Assembly (NCBI RefSeq): GCF_024868665.1
Contig: NC_079898.1
Coordinates: forward strand, 3,922,430 to 3,986,429
Length of the DNA: 64,000 nt
Source: Triplophysa rosa
Lineage: Eukaryota; Chordata; Actinopteri; Cypriniformes; Nemacheilidae
Reading direction: 5' to 3'
Every line of letters begins with the position of its first letter. The first letter of the stretch is position 1. This document shows positions 11,685-23,561 of the stretch, piece after piece. Under the pieces are notes generated by a model. It was given only the letters and a program-made list of their open reading frames with translations, had not been told where the DNA came from and made no database searches. A program made the translations under genes and the position numbers.

Positions 11685-11711
11685 ATTTGCATAATAATTT
11701 GGAACGCAGTG
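11685..11711 (-). repeat. Tc1 right terminal inverted repeat
   Basis: It is the exact mirror of the left end and is followed by TA. A weaker inner copy (about 11506-11525, TGCTTAATAATGTGGAACGT) lies 5' of the transposase start. Confidence 0.92.
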
Positions 11712-11713
11712 TA

Positions 11714-12797
11714 AAACTAAATAACGTTAAGACTTTCTAAACTTGCCATTCTCAGCATTGAAAGCCAGTGCGCAATAGAAGGAAATTATGAAAGACTTTG
11801 CTCAGAAAAATGGCAAAAGAAATTTAATTTAAATTTAATTAAAGGGACGTTTTGGACAGTCTTATAGTAAGATGCTTTATTGCACTTCCTCGTTAGATGC
11901 AGTAACGTTAAATCAAGTAACTTTTTATTGGTAGCTTGAATGTAAGTAAATGTAATTATTGTGTAGTAGTTTTGAAAATACTTTTCTAGTTTTATCTAGT
12001 TTTTATACGTCAACCACAACCTATGAACACAGTTTTAAAGCCACAAAGTTTACAATGTTTTAGTCACTTATCCTGCAAGTTGACATGGGAGGGATCAGTT
12101 TGATTAACTGACGTCACAGCTTCTCTCGATGACCATTGGATAAACGTCAGGCTTTAAAAAATTGTTGCGTTTGTATGGGGTCATTGGAAACTGGTGTTCA
12201 CCTGGTTGCTGCTTTTGACAACTAAAAACCCACAGACTGCTGAAAATGTGGGACATTTTCTCAATATGTGACATATGCTGGACAAGGGGTGAAAATGCTG
12301 TGTGTGGCATTCGGCAAAGCGGGACGGGTTGTTACCCTTTTGGAACAATCTGAGGGTAGTAAATGATGACATAATTTTCTATCCTTATAACTATCCCTTT
12401 AACACTCAAAAGAATCCTGTCCTAAAATACGTGCTAATCTGCGCTGCTCTTAGTAGATTGCGTTGGTCATTATGGATATGAGATATTGCACCTGTGTTTT
12501 TTTAAGTGCACCTTGTTAGTAAATCACCTGCAGAAATGTCCACTCCCATCAGCGCTTTTTTGAAATTGCCCTGTTTAGTAAATCTGGCCAATAGTGTTTG
12601 AATAACAATTGCTCTTCAACTGCTAAAACAACATGTAAAGCTGCAGTCTTTGATGATATGCAGATTAGTTCGTTCAGTCACATCCCATCATAGTCTTCTA
12701 GTGTCTTCTGAAGTACATGAGATTTAATGCCGTGGCATCAATATAGCTTCAGCTGTAGTTACTGATGGGCTGTTGTTCAAGGCATCCTTCTTTTCAG
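11714..12797. other. Non-coding DNA upstream of receptor exon, with a MITE end
   Basis: No gene is seen. At about 12354-12402, GTAGTAAATGATGACATAAT followed by AACTATCCCTTTAA matches the right terminus of the same palindromic MITE family found at 1716; its left half is missing or decayed. The last ~20 bases, ending in TTCTTTTCAG, form the splice acceptor of the next exon. Confidence 0.6.
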
Positions 12798-12976
12798 TTT
12801 GTTTTGCAGTTTGGAAAAATCATCACATGCACACAGTGACCAACTACTTCATTGTGAACTTGTCCTTTGCTGACATCCTGGTGACAATCACATGTCTTCC
12901 TGCAAGTCTTGTGGTGGACATTACAGAAACCTGGTTCTTTGGAAAGACCCTGTGTAAGATCTTACCTTACTTACAG
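12798..12976 (+). CDS. hcrtr2: Hypocretin (orexin) receptor exon: end of TM1 to start of TM3
   Basis: The product is a class A G-protein-coupled receptor for hypocretin/orexin neuropeptides at the neuronal plasma membrane. The 179 bp exon follows acceptor TTCTTTTCAG and precedes donor GTAGGT. It encodes CFAVWKNHHMHTVTNYFIVN, then LSFADILVTITCLPASLVVD and ITETWFFGKTLCKILPYLQ. This covers the first intracellular loop, TM2 with the conserved N-L-x-x-A-D motif, the first extracellular loop, and the TM3 cysteine (LCK) that bonds to extracellular loop 2. The first codon is split (phase 1) and the exon ends in phase 0, which fits the next exon at 26863. The exon with the signal-less N-terminus and TM1 was not found and probably lies upstream of the window. 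Fish hypocretin receptors are normally named hcrtr2. Confidence 0.95.
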
Positions 12977-14269
12977 GTAGGTAAACTGAAAATGCACTAT
13001 ATGTACTGTACTCTTATTCAATTGTTTGGCACTGCAAACGTCCAGTTTGTTTATGTAGTAAATCATCCACATGAAGTTTGAAATGTTTTCAGAATTAATA
13101 CACTGCGTATTACAACACCTTTGATCTTGCACATCTACAGCTACGGACACATCAGAAGACCCACCACTAGCTTTTGTTGCTAGAGGCTGTTTGCACTTTT
13201 GCATCACTTACTTTGCTTCCCCTGTAAACCACGTCAACATCTTAAATTCGTTGAAAGGTTTTTTGAGATGTCTGATATGTACTTGGGGGGGAATTTTTCT
13301 TCTGAAGATATCCTGCATGACACCATTAGATATTTGTGAAAACATACAGTATATTTGTCTATAAAATCAGGGAATATTAAAGTCAGCCTTGATCTTGAAG
13401 TTCCTCCTTCAGGTTTTACCTGCTTTAAGTGTCTTTTAATTTCAAACCAATATTAATTTCTTTGTAACAACCATTAAGAACTCCCTTATCCAAATATTAA
13501 AGTAATTGCTTGGATTGCTTGAATTTTATTCATTTTAGTAGCTACTGTAGCAACAACAGACAAACTATATGGCTATAGCATTTTAATACGTGTGTGAAAT
13601 GCAAAATATGTCAACTGTCTTATTTTGCATCTGACAGTGATGACAATTCAGTAGCTGGAGCTAATGGATCTCCTGGAGATGTGAATAACAACATGCCAAC
13701 CTTGTGTCATTTTTAAGTTAAAGTTGGGCCACACAGGCTCTCTCTAGGAATAACCTAGCTGACTATACTTTTTAAGCTGTTATTCCATCTACATTTTGAA
13801 AGCTACAAGTGCTGTCACTTCTCCATGCCTGATAAGGCACAGTTATCTTCCTGAGTGGGACAGCTGAATATTAATGGGAGTTGTGAAGTTATCAAGATTG
13901 AAGGAGCAGCTGCGAGCCAGCTGCATAGAGTGCTGATATATGTCTGGATAAAATCACCTCTATTCAATCACATTCGTGCCTATTGAGGGTCATCATGTGT
14001 GATGCTGTTTGCAACACAATGGAGGATGTATGCATCTTTCACAAAGTTTTATCAAATAGATAAATAGATATATCAAAGACTTCATTCAAGGAGCACATTT
14101 TAATGTGAATATATGTCATTGAGAAAAGCACAAAAGGAGTGCAAGAAAGGGCTAAAGTAAATGCTCTTTCTTTTAAAGGGCCAGATTATCTAGATAAAAA
14201 CTTAAAAAATGCTGGCACTTTTATCATAGGAAACAATAATAAACATTCATAAAACAGTGTGTTTATGTC

Positions 14270-14456
14270 AAAGTAAAAAAAAGTCAAAGTCTGCTTTATT
14301 GTCAACTCTGCCACATATACGGTACATACTTTACATATAGAGGATTGAAATTGCGTTATACTCTCAGACCCTTGGTGCATACAGATAACACTAACACAGA
14401 ATAAAAATGTATTAAAAAGGAGCCCCAACTAAGTATTGAGTGCTGTACATGCTCAT
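14270..14456 (-). mobile_element. LINE 3'-end fragment
   Basis: The minus strand ends in ACAATAAAGCAGACTTTGAC, with a short tandem GACTTT tail at 14275-14295. This is the style of 3' terminus of L2-like LINEs in cyprinids. It may belong to the same LINE as the ORF2 fragment at 14729-15000, split by the insertion between them. Confidence 0.5.
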
Positions 14457-14728
14457 ACTTTTCATGTTCATACTTTTCAGTTGGCCAAGATTTCTAAAAA
14501 TCCTTTCTTTGTATTGGTCTTAAGTAATATTCTAATTGTCTGATACTGAATTTGGGATTTTCATTAGCTGTCAGTTATAATCATCAAATTAAAAGAAATA
14601 AACATTTGAAATATATCAGTCTGTGTGTAATGAATGAATATAATATACAAGTTTCACTTTTTGAATGGAATTAGTGAAATAAATCAACTTTTTGATGATA
14701 TTCTAATTATATGACCAGCACCTGTATA
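14457..14728. mobile_element. Tc1/mariner-type non-autonomous fragment
   Basis: The right end reads TAATTATATGACCAGCACCT followed by GTA, a familiar terminus of a fish Tc1-like family. The interior is non-coding and AT-rich. A matching left terminus was not found. It sits between two LINE pieces. Confidence 0.5.
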
Positions 14729-15000
14729 TATATGTCCTAGGGGGGTTGAGAGAGACACCAATGATCTTCTCAGCTGCTCGCACTATATGTTGGAGTGTCT
14801 TGCGGCAGGTCGCGTTGCAGGCGCCATACCACACAGTGATGCAGCTAGTCAGCATGCTCTCAATGGTGCCTCTGTAGAAGATGCACATGATGGCGGCAGA
14901 GGCTATGGCTCTTCTCAGTTTGAGAAGGAAGTAGAGACGCTGCTGTGCTTACTTGGCCTTGTATCTGAAGCCCAGCCCTACTTGGTCTGGGTTATATTTT
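14729..15000 (-). pseudogene. L2-like LINE ORF2 C-terminal fragment
   Basis: The minus-strand translation includes MCIFYRGTIESMLTSCITVW, YGACNATCRKTLQHIVRAAE and KIIGVSLNPP. These match the style of the C-terminal end of L2-clade ORF2, where the FYR-TIESVLT-x-CITVWYG block follows the RT. Only this piece remains, the frame breaks upstream, and no catalytic RT box is present. Confidence 0.75.
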
Positions 15001-15257
15001 GCTCATGCACTGCTTTATCACAATAGTTAATAATACATTTTATATAATAAAAGTTCATTAAGGATGTATGAGACATTTCATTAAAAGGGTGTACAGAGGT
15101 TGCACTAGACTGTCTCATTGTCCGTCATTTAGATTGACAGGATTATAAAAATTCTGTCATAATCTGTTATTATTATAACGTGACGTGCTAATTAGCATAT
15201 TCGTGAGGTCATCGTGTCATACTTGGGTTTACTCTGATTTTTTTATTTTCATACAAC

Positions 15258-16380
15258 CTTAACAGTGAATAATCCAGGCAGGAAGCGGATCCACGTGCAG
15301 TAAAGATTTTTTAATGAAATAAAGCAAAGTAACAAAAGACAGGGTAATCCACAAAAGACAGAACGCTAACATAAAACAACCACGAACAATGGCTCAGACA
15401 ACTGAAACACAAGAGCTTAAATACAGAGAACTTAAGATGACAGGACACCTGGGGAAGACTAATAAACCAGAAAACCTACAACACATGGCACAGAACAAGA
15501 AGTAACAAATCCAAAATAACAGGGGAAACATAACAGAGCCCCCCTCTTAAGAGCTCAGAGGTGGCCATCTTGGACGAGGCAGGGAGTTCAGAGGCGGCCA
15601 TCTTGGACGAGGCAGGGAGCTCAGTAGCGGCCATCTTACGAGTGGGCACTGGACTGGCGGCCATCTTGCGAGCGGGCTCTGGTGAGGCAGCCGTGATGAC
15701 CGGGATGGCCACCATTAATGTGGAGCATGCAGGCTGCCGTGCTTGGCCTGGCTCCTTGGCCAGCAGAGCCTGAGGACAACTGCCCCCTCTCAAAATATGT
15801 TTAGGTGGAGCCTCCTCCTCCTCCACCTTGCCAACGGTGAAGGAGAACCCCGCCCATGAAAGGGCAAAGTCTAAAATTTCACAAAGCGACCCTCGAGGAC
15901 CATCATGGATGCGTTTATGTTTGTAAAAGTCACTGAGTCCATAACAAAAGAAATCAATCAGCATAAAATCTGGGAGCTTGGAGGTGTTTGCAACGTCCGA
16001 AAAAACCTTAATGTGGTCCTCGAGGGTGAGAGATCCTTGGCGAAGGCGGACAAGGGCAACTACTGGATCCATAATGGTGAGTCGTTCTGTAACAATGAAT
16101 AATCCAGGCAAGAAGCAGATCCATGTGCAGTAAAGATTTTTAATGAAATAAAACAAAGTAACAAAACAACAGGGTAATCCACAAAAGACATACTGTTAAC
16201 ACAAAACAACCTCATACAACTCACAACAGACAATTGAAACACAAGGGCTTAAATACAGAGAATTTAACAAGATGACAAGCCACACCTGGGGAAGACTAAT
16301 AAACCAGAGAAAAACCACAAAGGACTACAACACATGGCACAGAACAGGAAAGTCCAAAATAACAGCGGAAATACATAACA
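15258..16380 (-). mobile_element. Non-autonomous LTR retrotransposon with short gag-like ORF
   Basis: Two similar direct repeats of about 280-290 bp (15258-15535 and 16088-16380) begin TGTTATG on the minus strand. The 5' one (16088-16380) ends in TGTTACA and the 3' one in a worn TGTTAAG. A purine tract ending AGAGGGGGGCTC precedes the 3' LTR (minus strand) as a polypurine tract. Between them is a 0.55 kb interior starting ATGGATCCAG. No protease, RT or integrase is encoded. A TATTTAAG box (16248-16255) lies about 31 bp before a stretch complementary to the primer site next to the LTR, suggesting self-priming. Confidence 0.8.
15540..16071 (-). pseudogene. Gag-like short ORF of the LTR element
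   Basis: The frame opens MDPVVALVRLRQGSLTLEDH at 16071 and continues about 100 residues in a gag-like style (DFMLIDFFCYGLSD, LCEILDFALSWAG). It then enters tandem 11-residue repeats (KMAASELPASS) encoded by 33 bp units near 15554-15650. It stays open to the polypurine tract. The MDP start just after the primer site parallels the gag start of the Ty3/Gypsy element at 52787. A particle-related role is inferred; it could equally be a relic. Confidence 0.55.
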
Positions 16381-16490
16381 ACAACTGAATGCCCAATAAA
16401 GCTGTTGTCGTTTACATATCAAGTAATTTACATATTTTATGTTTCTGTTGTCAGACATAAGCATTACAGACAAATGTTTATACTCATATG

Positions 16491-19400
16491 CAGGGGTGCA
16501 AAAATGGGGTATGCAGTATATGCGGTGCATAGGGGCGCCGCACAAGAGGGGGCGCCATTGTGCCAAAATATTATTTAACGTTTTTTTAAATAAAACGTTA
16601 TAAAAATATAACGAAAAAGTCATTATCAAAAACGTTTTAGTTTCACTTTTGTCTAGCATTTTAAACGAGTTCAATAAATATATCATTTATTTAATCAAGT
16701 TATTATGTCAACCAATCACTCTTTCACAGTCAAATGACCAAATGGATCGAGCAAAGAAACTTCCCAAAGCGCAGAACATGAAAATGAAAAGTAAATTGAC
16801 AAGTAAAAAACAAGTTATTTAACGTTGCCTGAGAGGTGGTTCATATTATAATACAATAGCAGGTCACCTCTAGGCCTACATCTTTGGCGCTTATAAAATA
16901 AATCTATGTTTGTGAAGGAGCTTTATAATTACATTCGGGAGAGTCTGAGACGGTTGTTAAAGCTGTTAAGTCTCCCACTATCACGCATTATCGGGTTCTT
17001 ACGGAGCCCGTCTGGTCACCCCTCGGAGAAAAGAAAACAAGACCCGCAAATCCGTGGCCACAGTTTTGTAATTCGTTCCCTCAGTTTAAAAATCTGTGCT
17101 CTCGGATTAATAAACTGTACCCACGAGTTTCCAATCCGTGCTCTCGGTTTTATAAACCGTCCCCTCAGTTTTTGAAATCTATACCCACGAATTCATAATC
17201 TGTGCCCACGCCTTCGCAATCCGTTCCACAGTTTTGCAAACTGTATCCTACTCGCAGAATTTAAGCCTCTGTCTGTCAACAGAACAAGCTCCTACAGCAA
17301 CATTAACGAATATTGTATACTGTTTTATTTTAGATTACATTATAAATGGTCTTAATGTGTTTACACACGAGCCCGTGGCGCATATAAAGCATGCGTTCAT
17401 TGCCGCGTTTCACTGGCATAAACTTGGTTTGACATTAAACTTTCGATATTCGTGAATTTAGGGACCGTCTCTAAAGTTACATTCACATTAAAATACTTTT
17501 TTCCAACTTCAGAAGCATTTAAAAGGAAAGATTTATAGCCACAAAACTAGCTGTACAGTGTTCATGTGTGTGTCAGCTATTATGCACAACTTTTATATAT
17601 AGAGTATTAAAATAAACCATCAAATAATATGCACATATTCCTATACGTATATTGAGCTTTAAATAATGGTATATTTGTGTATGAGACCATTATACACATA
17701 GGAATGTTTGCATGTGATTTGACGGTTTATTTTAATACATATCAATAATCTAAAAGGTGTGCATTCTATCTGACACACACATGAACACTTTACAGTTAGT
17801 CAGGGAAGTCATTCCCTTTAAATGCCATTGAGCTTTAAAATTTGTATATTTATGTATGAGCCCATACAGCAGTGAAACACATAGGAATATTTGCATTTGA
17901 TTTAACGGTTTATTATAATAAATATAAATAATCTAAAAGGTGTGCATTATATCTGACACACACATGAACACTACAGTTAGTCTTGTGGGTATAAATCATT
18001 CCCTTTAAATGCCATTGAAGTTGGAAACATGTATTTGAATGTGTATGTAACTTTAGAGACGGTCCCTAAATTCACGAATATCGAAAGTTTAATGTCAAAC
18101 CAACTTTATGCCAGTGAAACGCGGCAATGAATGCACGCTTGATATGCGCCACGCGCTCGTGTGTAAACACATTAAGACAATTTATAATATAATCTAAAAT
18201 AAAACAGTATACAATATTCGTTAATGTTCCTGTGCTTGTTCTGTTGACAGACGAGGCTTCAATTCCGCGAGTAGGCTACAGTTTGCAAAACTGTGCGAAC
18301 GGATTGCGAAAGCGTGGGCACAGATTATGAATTCGTGGGTACAGATTTCAAAAACTGAGGGGACGGTTTACGAAACCGAGAGCACGGATTGTAAACTCGT
18401 GGGTACAGTTTATTAATCCGAGAGCACGGAGTTTTAAAATGAGGGAACGAATTACAAAACTGTGGCCACGGATTTGAGGGTCTTGTTTTTTTTTCTCCGA
18501 GGGGTGACCAGACGGGCTCCGTAGGTTCTTCATTAATCGTCGGACGCGTTTTCCCCATATGACGACGCGAGCTGTGCAGTTTGAACGTCCGGTCCGTGTC
18601 CTTCACATAACGCGAGCAGTTGCGTCTTATGCAACCAGCGCGCAGCACAGAGCACCAGAGATATTGCGTGTGGTCACTGAAACAGCGCAATGATTGACAG
18701 GATGACAGAGACAAGAGCGCAAAAGAACGTTAGATAATAAAAATAATTTGAGCGTTCAATGTAAGTGTGTCTGTCTTTGTTTTACTTTAATTATGTTTTC
18801 ATAAAATGTGAACCACAAACTAAAAATGCTTAAAGCAAGGGGAAAATCCAAAGATTTTGTATTTATTTGCGTTATCTTTTATCCATCTTATTTCGTTTTT
18901 CAATAATATTTTAATTATAAATGCACAGTAAAGGTATGTTTAACATAGGTTAACTTTATTGTTGAGTTTTTATTAAATATTAATGAACCACAAACTAAGC
19001 ATTCGTTTTAAAGTAGGCCTAAGTGGGAAAAGAACAAAAAAATACAAAGCGAGTACATCATGTGATACGTCTTATTCGTCTTATTCTGATAATAATAAAT
19101 AATTTTAATAATACTATTTGTTGAAGGAAAGGGAATAATCTAAATGTATAACTTTAAAGATCAAAATAAGTTTATTTCCTCATCAGCACATCTCTAATGG
19201 GCTACAACTCGATTGTTACTTATATTTGGGATATTTAAATGAACTTAAACTTAATGTTTAAAACTTGACAAGTTTTTTTGTTAAAAGTTTTAAATGTCAA
19301 AATTCTAGACTACATAAGTGAAACTCAAAGAATACAATACATAGTCTTATTTGAAGTCTTATTTAGTTATTATAAGCAAAACATCAATTTAAAAACTGTT

Positions 19401-19822
19401 TAGCCTGTTATCCGATTAATCAAAAAAACAATCGTCCAATTATACGGGTATTAAAATAATCGTTAGTTTCTGCCCTAATTTATTGTGTATGTCTGAACAT
19501 AAACATTATGTACTTTTACTACTTTTTGCTCCTTTGTTTCATTATTGTTCAGATTGTTATTTATCTTTTCAGAATTGTGTATCTGTTACACTGTGAAGCA
19601 GTTGGAAAAGTGTTTCTGTAAAAGGAAACCTTTATGCTTCTGTTATAGATGCAAATCTGATTGTCACCTTCACATGATGTAAAATATAATGACTTCAAAG
19701 GTAATATACAATTTGTCTGCGGATTTTTTATTTGTTGTGTGTTTTTCTATATTGGGGTGGCCGATGGGGGGCGCCAATACTGATCTCGCATACCCCTCAG
19801 AAAATGTGCAGTTGCGCCCCTG
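16491..19822. mobile_element. 3.3 kb non-autonomous hAT element
   Basis: The element starts CAGGGGTGCA, ends TTGCGCCCCTG, and is flanked by a perfect 8 bp duplication CTCATATG (16483-16490 and 19823-19830). The terminal form and 8-bp duplication identify hAT. No transposase is encoded. The interior is mainly a long palindrome (listed separately) and AT-rich DNA from 18523 to 19740 in which I see nothing else. Confidence 0.88.
17000..18522. repeat. Large palindrome with ~20-bp motif arrays inside the hAT
   Basis: Arms of about 660-690 bp (17000-17665 and about 17830-18522) are inverted copies. Both carry a run of degenerate units of about 20-22 bp built on AATCCGTGCTCTCGG and ACTGTACCCACGAG (17045-17245, mirrored at 18285-18480). 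Between the arms lies a further direct copy of the inner part of the right arm, around 17670-17825. The open frames seen here follow the repeat and are not genes. Confidence 0.8.
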
Positions 19823-19846
19823 CTCATATGTCCAGTCAGTAACAAT

Positions 19847-21418
19847 GGGTGCGTTTATATTTGGCATTAACATGCGATCTCGGTGATCCGAAGAAGCAGA
19901 TCGGATCTTCAGACAATCAGGACACAGCGCGTTTACACTTGTCATCAAGTGGCTTCCACATCTGGATAATGTGATCGGATCTCTATAGTTTCCCGCCCAT
20001 TATTTTAATAACCCTGCAATTTAAAAATAGCCCCGGTACGGGGAGATTTCACACAACACGTATAACGGGGAGGATGAGCATGTTACAGATTTGATACGCA
20101 GCCATGTTAAAATCGAGGCAGCGGTGGGAAGTAAACCGCGGTTAAAACGATTAATGATCATACTGTATATGTGAAAGTATAAGCAGAGGACGTTTGTAAA
20201 ATGACACAAGCTTCTGTACTTGAGCTGTGGCGGGTTTCACTCGCGCACACGCACGCAGGCCGAAGTTCCTATGATCAAAAGCGACCACTTACATCGTTCT
20301 CGTCTATTTGGGTTGGTTCGGCTTAAAGTGACAGCGCGTCGTTTCTTTGGTCTGTGCCCTAAATACCGTGCTTACTGACATCAGCTATAAACAACACTAT
20401 ACAATCTTGTTTCTGTGTGTAAGTGAAATACGGTGTATTCAGAGCTCCGTTTCAAGCTGCCTGTCTGCCGCTTAATCTGTCTTCTGGGGACGGTACTTTC
20501 GAGTCAGATCCGTGGGCGTGGCTTGTTGGTTTTGACTAAATCTTTGGTGTTTCAAGTCTTACGAAACCTTTACCCTAACCCTAACCCTAATCTGGGGACG
20601 GTACTTTCGAGTCAGATCCGTGGGCGTGGCTTGTTGGTTTTGACTAAATCTTTGGTGTTTCAAGTCTTACGAAACCTTTACCCTAACCCTAACCATCTAA
20701 ACTGCCTATGATTGTTAAAATTGATGAAAAAACACGTTTGGGTGATGACGTCAGACTCGAAACACCAAGGATTTAGTGAGAGCCGTACAAGACACAAGCG
20801 ACAGCAGCCCTCGGGGAACCGGAGAGTTGATTACGCCGTATAGGCTACATAAACACACACACATAGGCCTATGTTAGAAACAAGCTGGTATAGTGTTGCC
20901 ATTCATGTCTGTGACATGAAAATAAACAAATGATGCGTTTTAAAACACAGCTGGCGCTGTGTGTGCGAGTCAACTCCATTCATGGTTGTCACAAATACTG
21001 TGATGATACAGCTGAAGTGGTCAGGTAAAACATCTTGTGTGATTTGACATACATCCTCTGTAGGTTAAAGTATCCATGATAATTTCGTGGGAAAATGAAC
21101 GACTGTGCAACGCTCGGGAGCAAGAGTAAACTTTCCTCTGCATTTGTCAGCTGCTCCGCAGTTTGAGAGGCTTCGGACCCCGGGCGGGGTTTTCTGTGAA
21201 ATTATACCAGTAAATGTAGATAAACTGTCTGGATTGCGTTTACATTACACTGAGATCCGATCACAATGCGTCCCCGACTACCTCTGGATCAGGACACGCT
21301 TGTCATCTGATCGGATGACATTCCGATCAGAAGCACGTTTACACTTGTCTTTTCAATGTGTATGTGGACAACATCCAGATACAGATCGCATGTTAATCCC
21401 AAATATAAACACACCCCA
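19847..21418. mobile_element. TIR element with telomere-like repeats, copy 1
   Basis: The 1.57 kb segment has imperfect inverted ends (GGGTGCGTTTATATTTGG at left; CCAAATATAAACACACCCC at right). A near-identical copy lies at 28645-30120. No transposase is encoded. Both copies border ATG at each side, possibly a 3 bp duplication, though it could be part of the terminus. I cannot assign a superfamily. Confidence 0.75.
20483..20700 (+). repeat. 108-bp tandem duplication ending in telomere-like repeats
   Basis: Two adjacent 108 bp units start TCTGGGGACGGTACTTTCG and each ends in short runs of CCCTAA, the vertebrate telomere hexamer. Copy 2 of the host element has a single unit, so the duplication is specific to copy 1. 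Confidence 0.85.
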
Positions 21419-21541
21419 TGACAGGTGCTTGGAAACTCTGTTTTGTATTCATTCATTTATTCATTCACAAGTAACCTTTAAGCTTCGGTTTGGTCATGAA
21501 TGTGCTGCTTCTTCTACTCACTGAATGGAAAAAAAGGCCTG

Positions 21542-22450
21542 GGGCCCGTTTCAGAAAGGAGGTTTAGTGAAATCTCGGAGTATATTATTAACCCTGAAAT
21601 GAGGGGAACTCTGGGTTTTCCGTTTCTGAATGTGAGGTATGTCAAACCCAAGTAAGCGGGGTAACTCAAGTCCGTTTCTAAAGGTATAGTAATAGTAACT
21701 TACTCTGTGAACCTAACCTGATCGGGAGCAGGTTTTCTTTGGTAAACCCAGAGTTTATTTCAATCTCCTCCCCCTTTTAAAGCGCAAGTGGTGTAACTCA
21801 TTCATCCATTCATTCATTAATACAGTCATTCATGGCAAACATTTTGATGACACAGAGACCATCTCAGTGACTTATATGTCATATGTGCTTTTATAGAGGA
21901 TTCATGAAAAGGCTGCATTAATTCATTGGAATATAATTTGATTTCAGGAGAGCAATTTAGGACCCGAGTGGAATTTTGTCATTTCCCTGTGCATTTTTAT
22001 TAAAACTGTACAGTTTTTCTTACAGTGAATTAGATGTATCAAAATATATCTCATCCATCCTTACATCAATAACATCAGCCACCGTATGTGTATTACATCA
22101 GAGCATAATTTTCTATGGACGATGAGAAATGACTTAATAAAGTGCATGAATAAATTAATTAATAAACACAGACATACATGCAGAAATGAAGCGATAAAGG
22201 TAATTTTAAGTAATTTTGACGTGCAGCCATTCCAAGTGAAATCTGCTAAAAGATGCCATTGAGGATGATGGCTTTTTATAGTCGTGGTGCACACGCTTAA
22301 CCCAGGGTAAGCCTACCCAGAGTAAATTGAACTAATTCAAATCAGCTGTTCTGAAACCAAAAACTCAAAGTTTCTAATTTCTAAGTAAACCAACTCTGAG
22401 TTCAAGGTTTAACCTAAAGTTAGTTGAACCTCCTTATTGAAACAGGTCCC
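21542..22450. mobile_element. Harbinger-like MITE
   Basis: The ends GGGCCCGTTTCAGAAAGGAG and (mirrored) GGGACCTGTTTCAATAAGGAG are terminal inverted repeats typical of non-autonomous PIF/Harbinger elements in fish. No transposase is present. The right half is included in the tandem duplication that follows. The target duplication is not clear. Confidence 0.6.
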
Positions 22451-23471
22451 TGGAGAGAGTGTTCGCGATCGTGTATTGGGCAGTGGTGGTATCCTCCGGC
22501 CGCACAGACACGTTCGGTCCATTCACAATCACGTTCTGATGGAAGGAAATTATTAGATGCTATCATCTCTACAAAACAGGGAATTACAAGTTGCCCGCAT
22601 TGTAATCTGTCAAAATGACTGAAGGCCATCTGATTTTTCCATCACTGGTAAAAAATCTGCCAATGATGGAAATTTTCGGTTAATGCAAGCTTTGTACAAG
22701 ACTTTTCAAAAAACAATCTGGTCAAGCTCAGTCACTTACAATTTAATCATTGTAAAAGTTATTCAGGTTCCTGGTAGCCACTGTCTTTCAGGCCATGAAG
22801 TGGGACTCCCGCATTATCTTCATTGTAAAGACCCCACAGGAGATAAACTTCCTTCACCAGCCGTGACAGGAGTGGCTGATGGACTTCTACTCAGACGTCA
22901 TTGAATCTGTCCTGTGCACTTCAATTACTGTCGGGTTAGGCTGGCTACCAAATCAAGCAGGAGAGTCTGGACTGCTGCAAAGATAATTGGTCCTTCTCTG
23001 CCCATGCTTCATAACCTGTACACCTCTAGAGTAAGAAAGCAGGTATCCAAAATCAATTTTGGTTCCCATATAGCCACCAAGAACACTATCTCTTTGAATC
23101 CTTGCTCTCTGGCGCTTTAGACCATTACAACAGAGCATTTCTTTCTAGGCCATGCATCTCATGAACAAATTAAACTGCCTTACAAATCTCTCTATAGTGC
23201 ACTATTACCACTTGGCAATGTAATCTAATTGTACCGCAGTGAATTAGATATATCAAAATATATCTCATCCATCCTTACATCAATAACATCAGCCACCGTA
23301 CGTGTATTACATCAGAGCATAATTTTCTATGGACGATGAAAAATGACTTAATAAAGTGTATAAATAAAGTGCATGAATAAATAAATTAATAAACACAGAC
23401 ATACAAGCAGAAATGAAGCGATAAAGGTAATTTTAAGTAATTTTGACGTGCAGCCATTCCAACTGAAATCT

Positions 23472-23561
23472 GATAAGAGCCGGGTTAGAACCGGCGATCA
23501 GTCTAATCTTGTACGAGAGTCTGACACCCTACAAGTGTCCTATACACCATGACCTCTCATT
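23472..23561 (-). ncRNA. tRNA-like pseudogene or SINE head
   Basis: Read on the minus strand, about 90 nt can form a tRNA-like fold. The T arm is perfect (GCCGG, loop TTCTAAC, CCGGC), the acceptor pairs at six of seven positions, and there is a short GTC/GAC D stem around ATGGTGTATAG. GGTTCTAACCC resembles a pol III B box. The anticodon arm is not standard. No SINE body follows it. Confidence 0.4.

Larger units (their letters stand above)
10142..11711 (-). mobile_element. Intact Tc1/mariner element with paired IR/DR termini
   Basis: The 1570 bp element is flanked by TA on both sides (10140-10141 and 11712-11713), the standard Tc1/mariner target duplication. The 27 bp outer terminal repeats (10142-10168 and 11685-11711) appear identical. 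Internal copies of the terminal motif lie at 10319-10340 and about 11506-11525, giving the IR/DR layout known from Sleeping Beauty-type elements. One uninterrupted transposase gene fills the interior on the minus strand. Confidence 0.95.

Noticed and set aside
16906..17455. Open frames, mirrored at 18325-18714
   Set aside because: They are the same palindrome arm read on opposite strands; the translated similarity only reflects the inverted repeat.
20570..20700. True telomere end or fusion point from CCCTAA repeats
   Set aside because: The runs are only a few hexamers long and sit inside a mobile element present twice in the window.
22683..22904. 73-aa frame repeated at 24246-24467, possible conserved gene
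   Set aside because: The two are copies of one tandem duplication, with no domain or codon-level evidence of selection.
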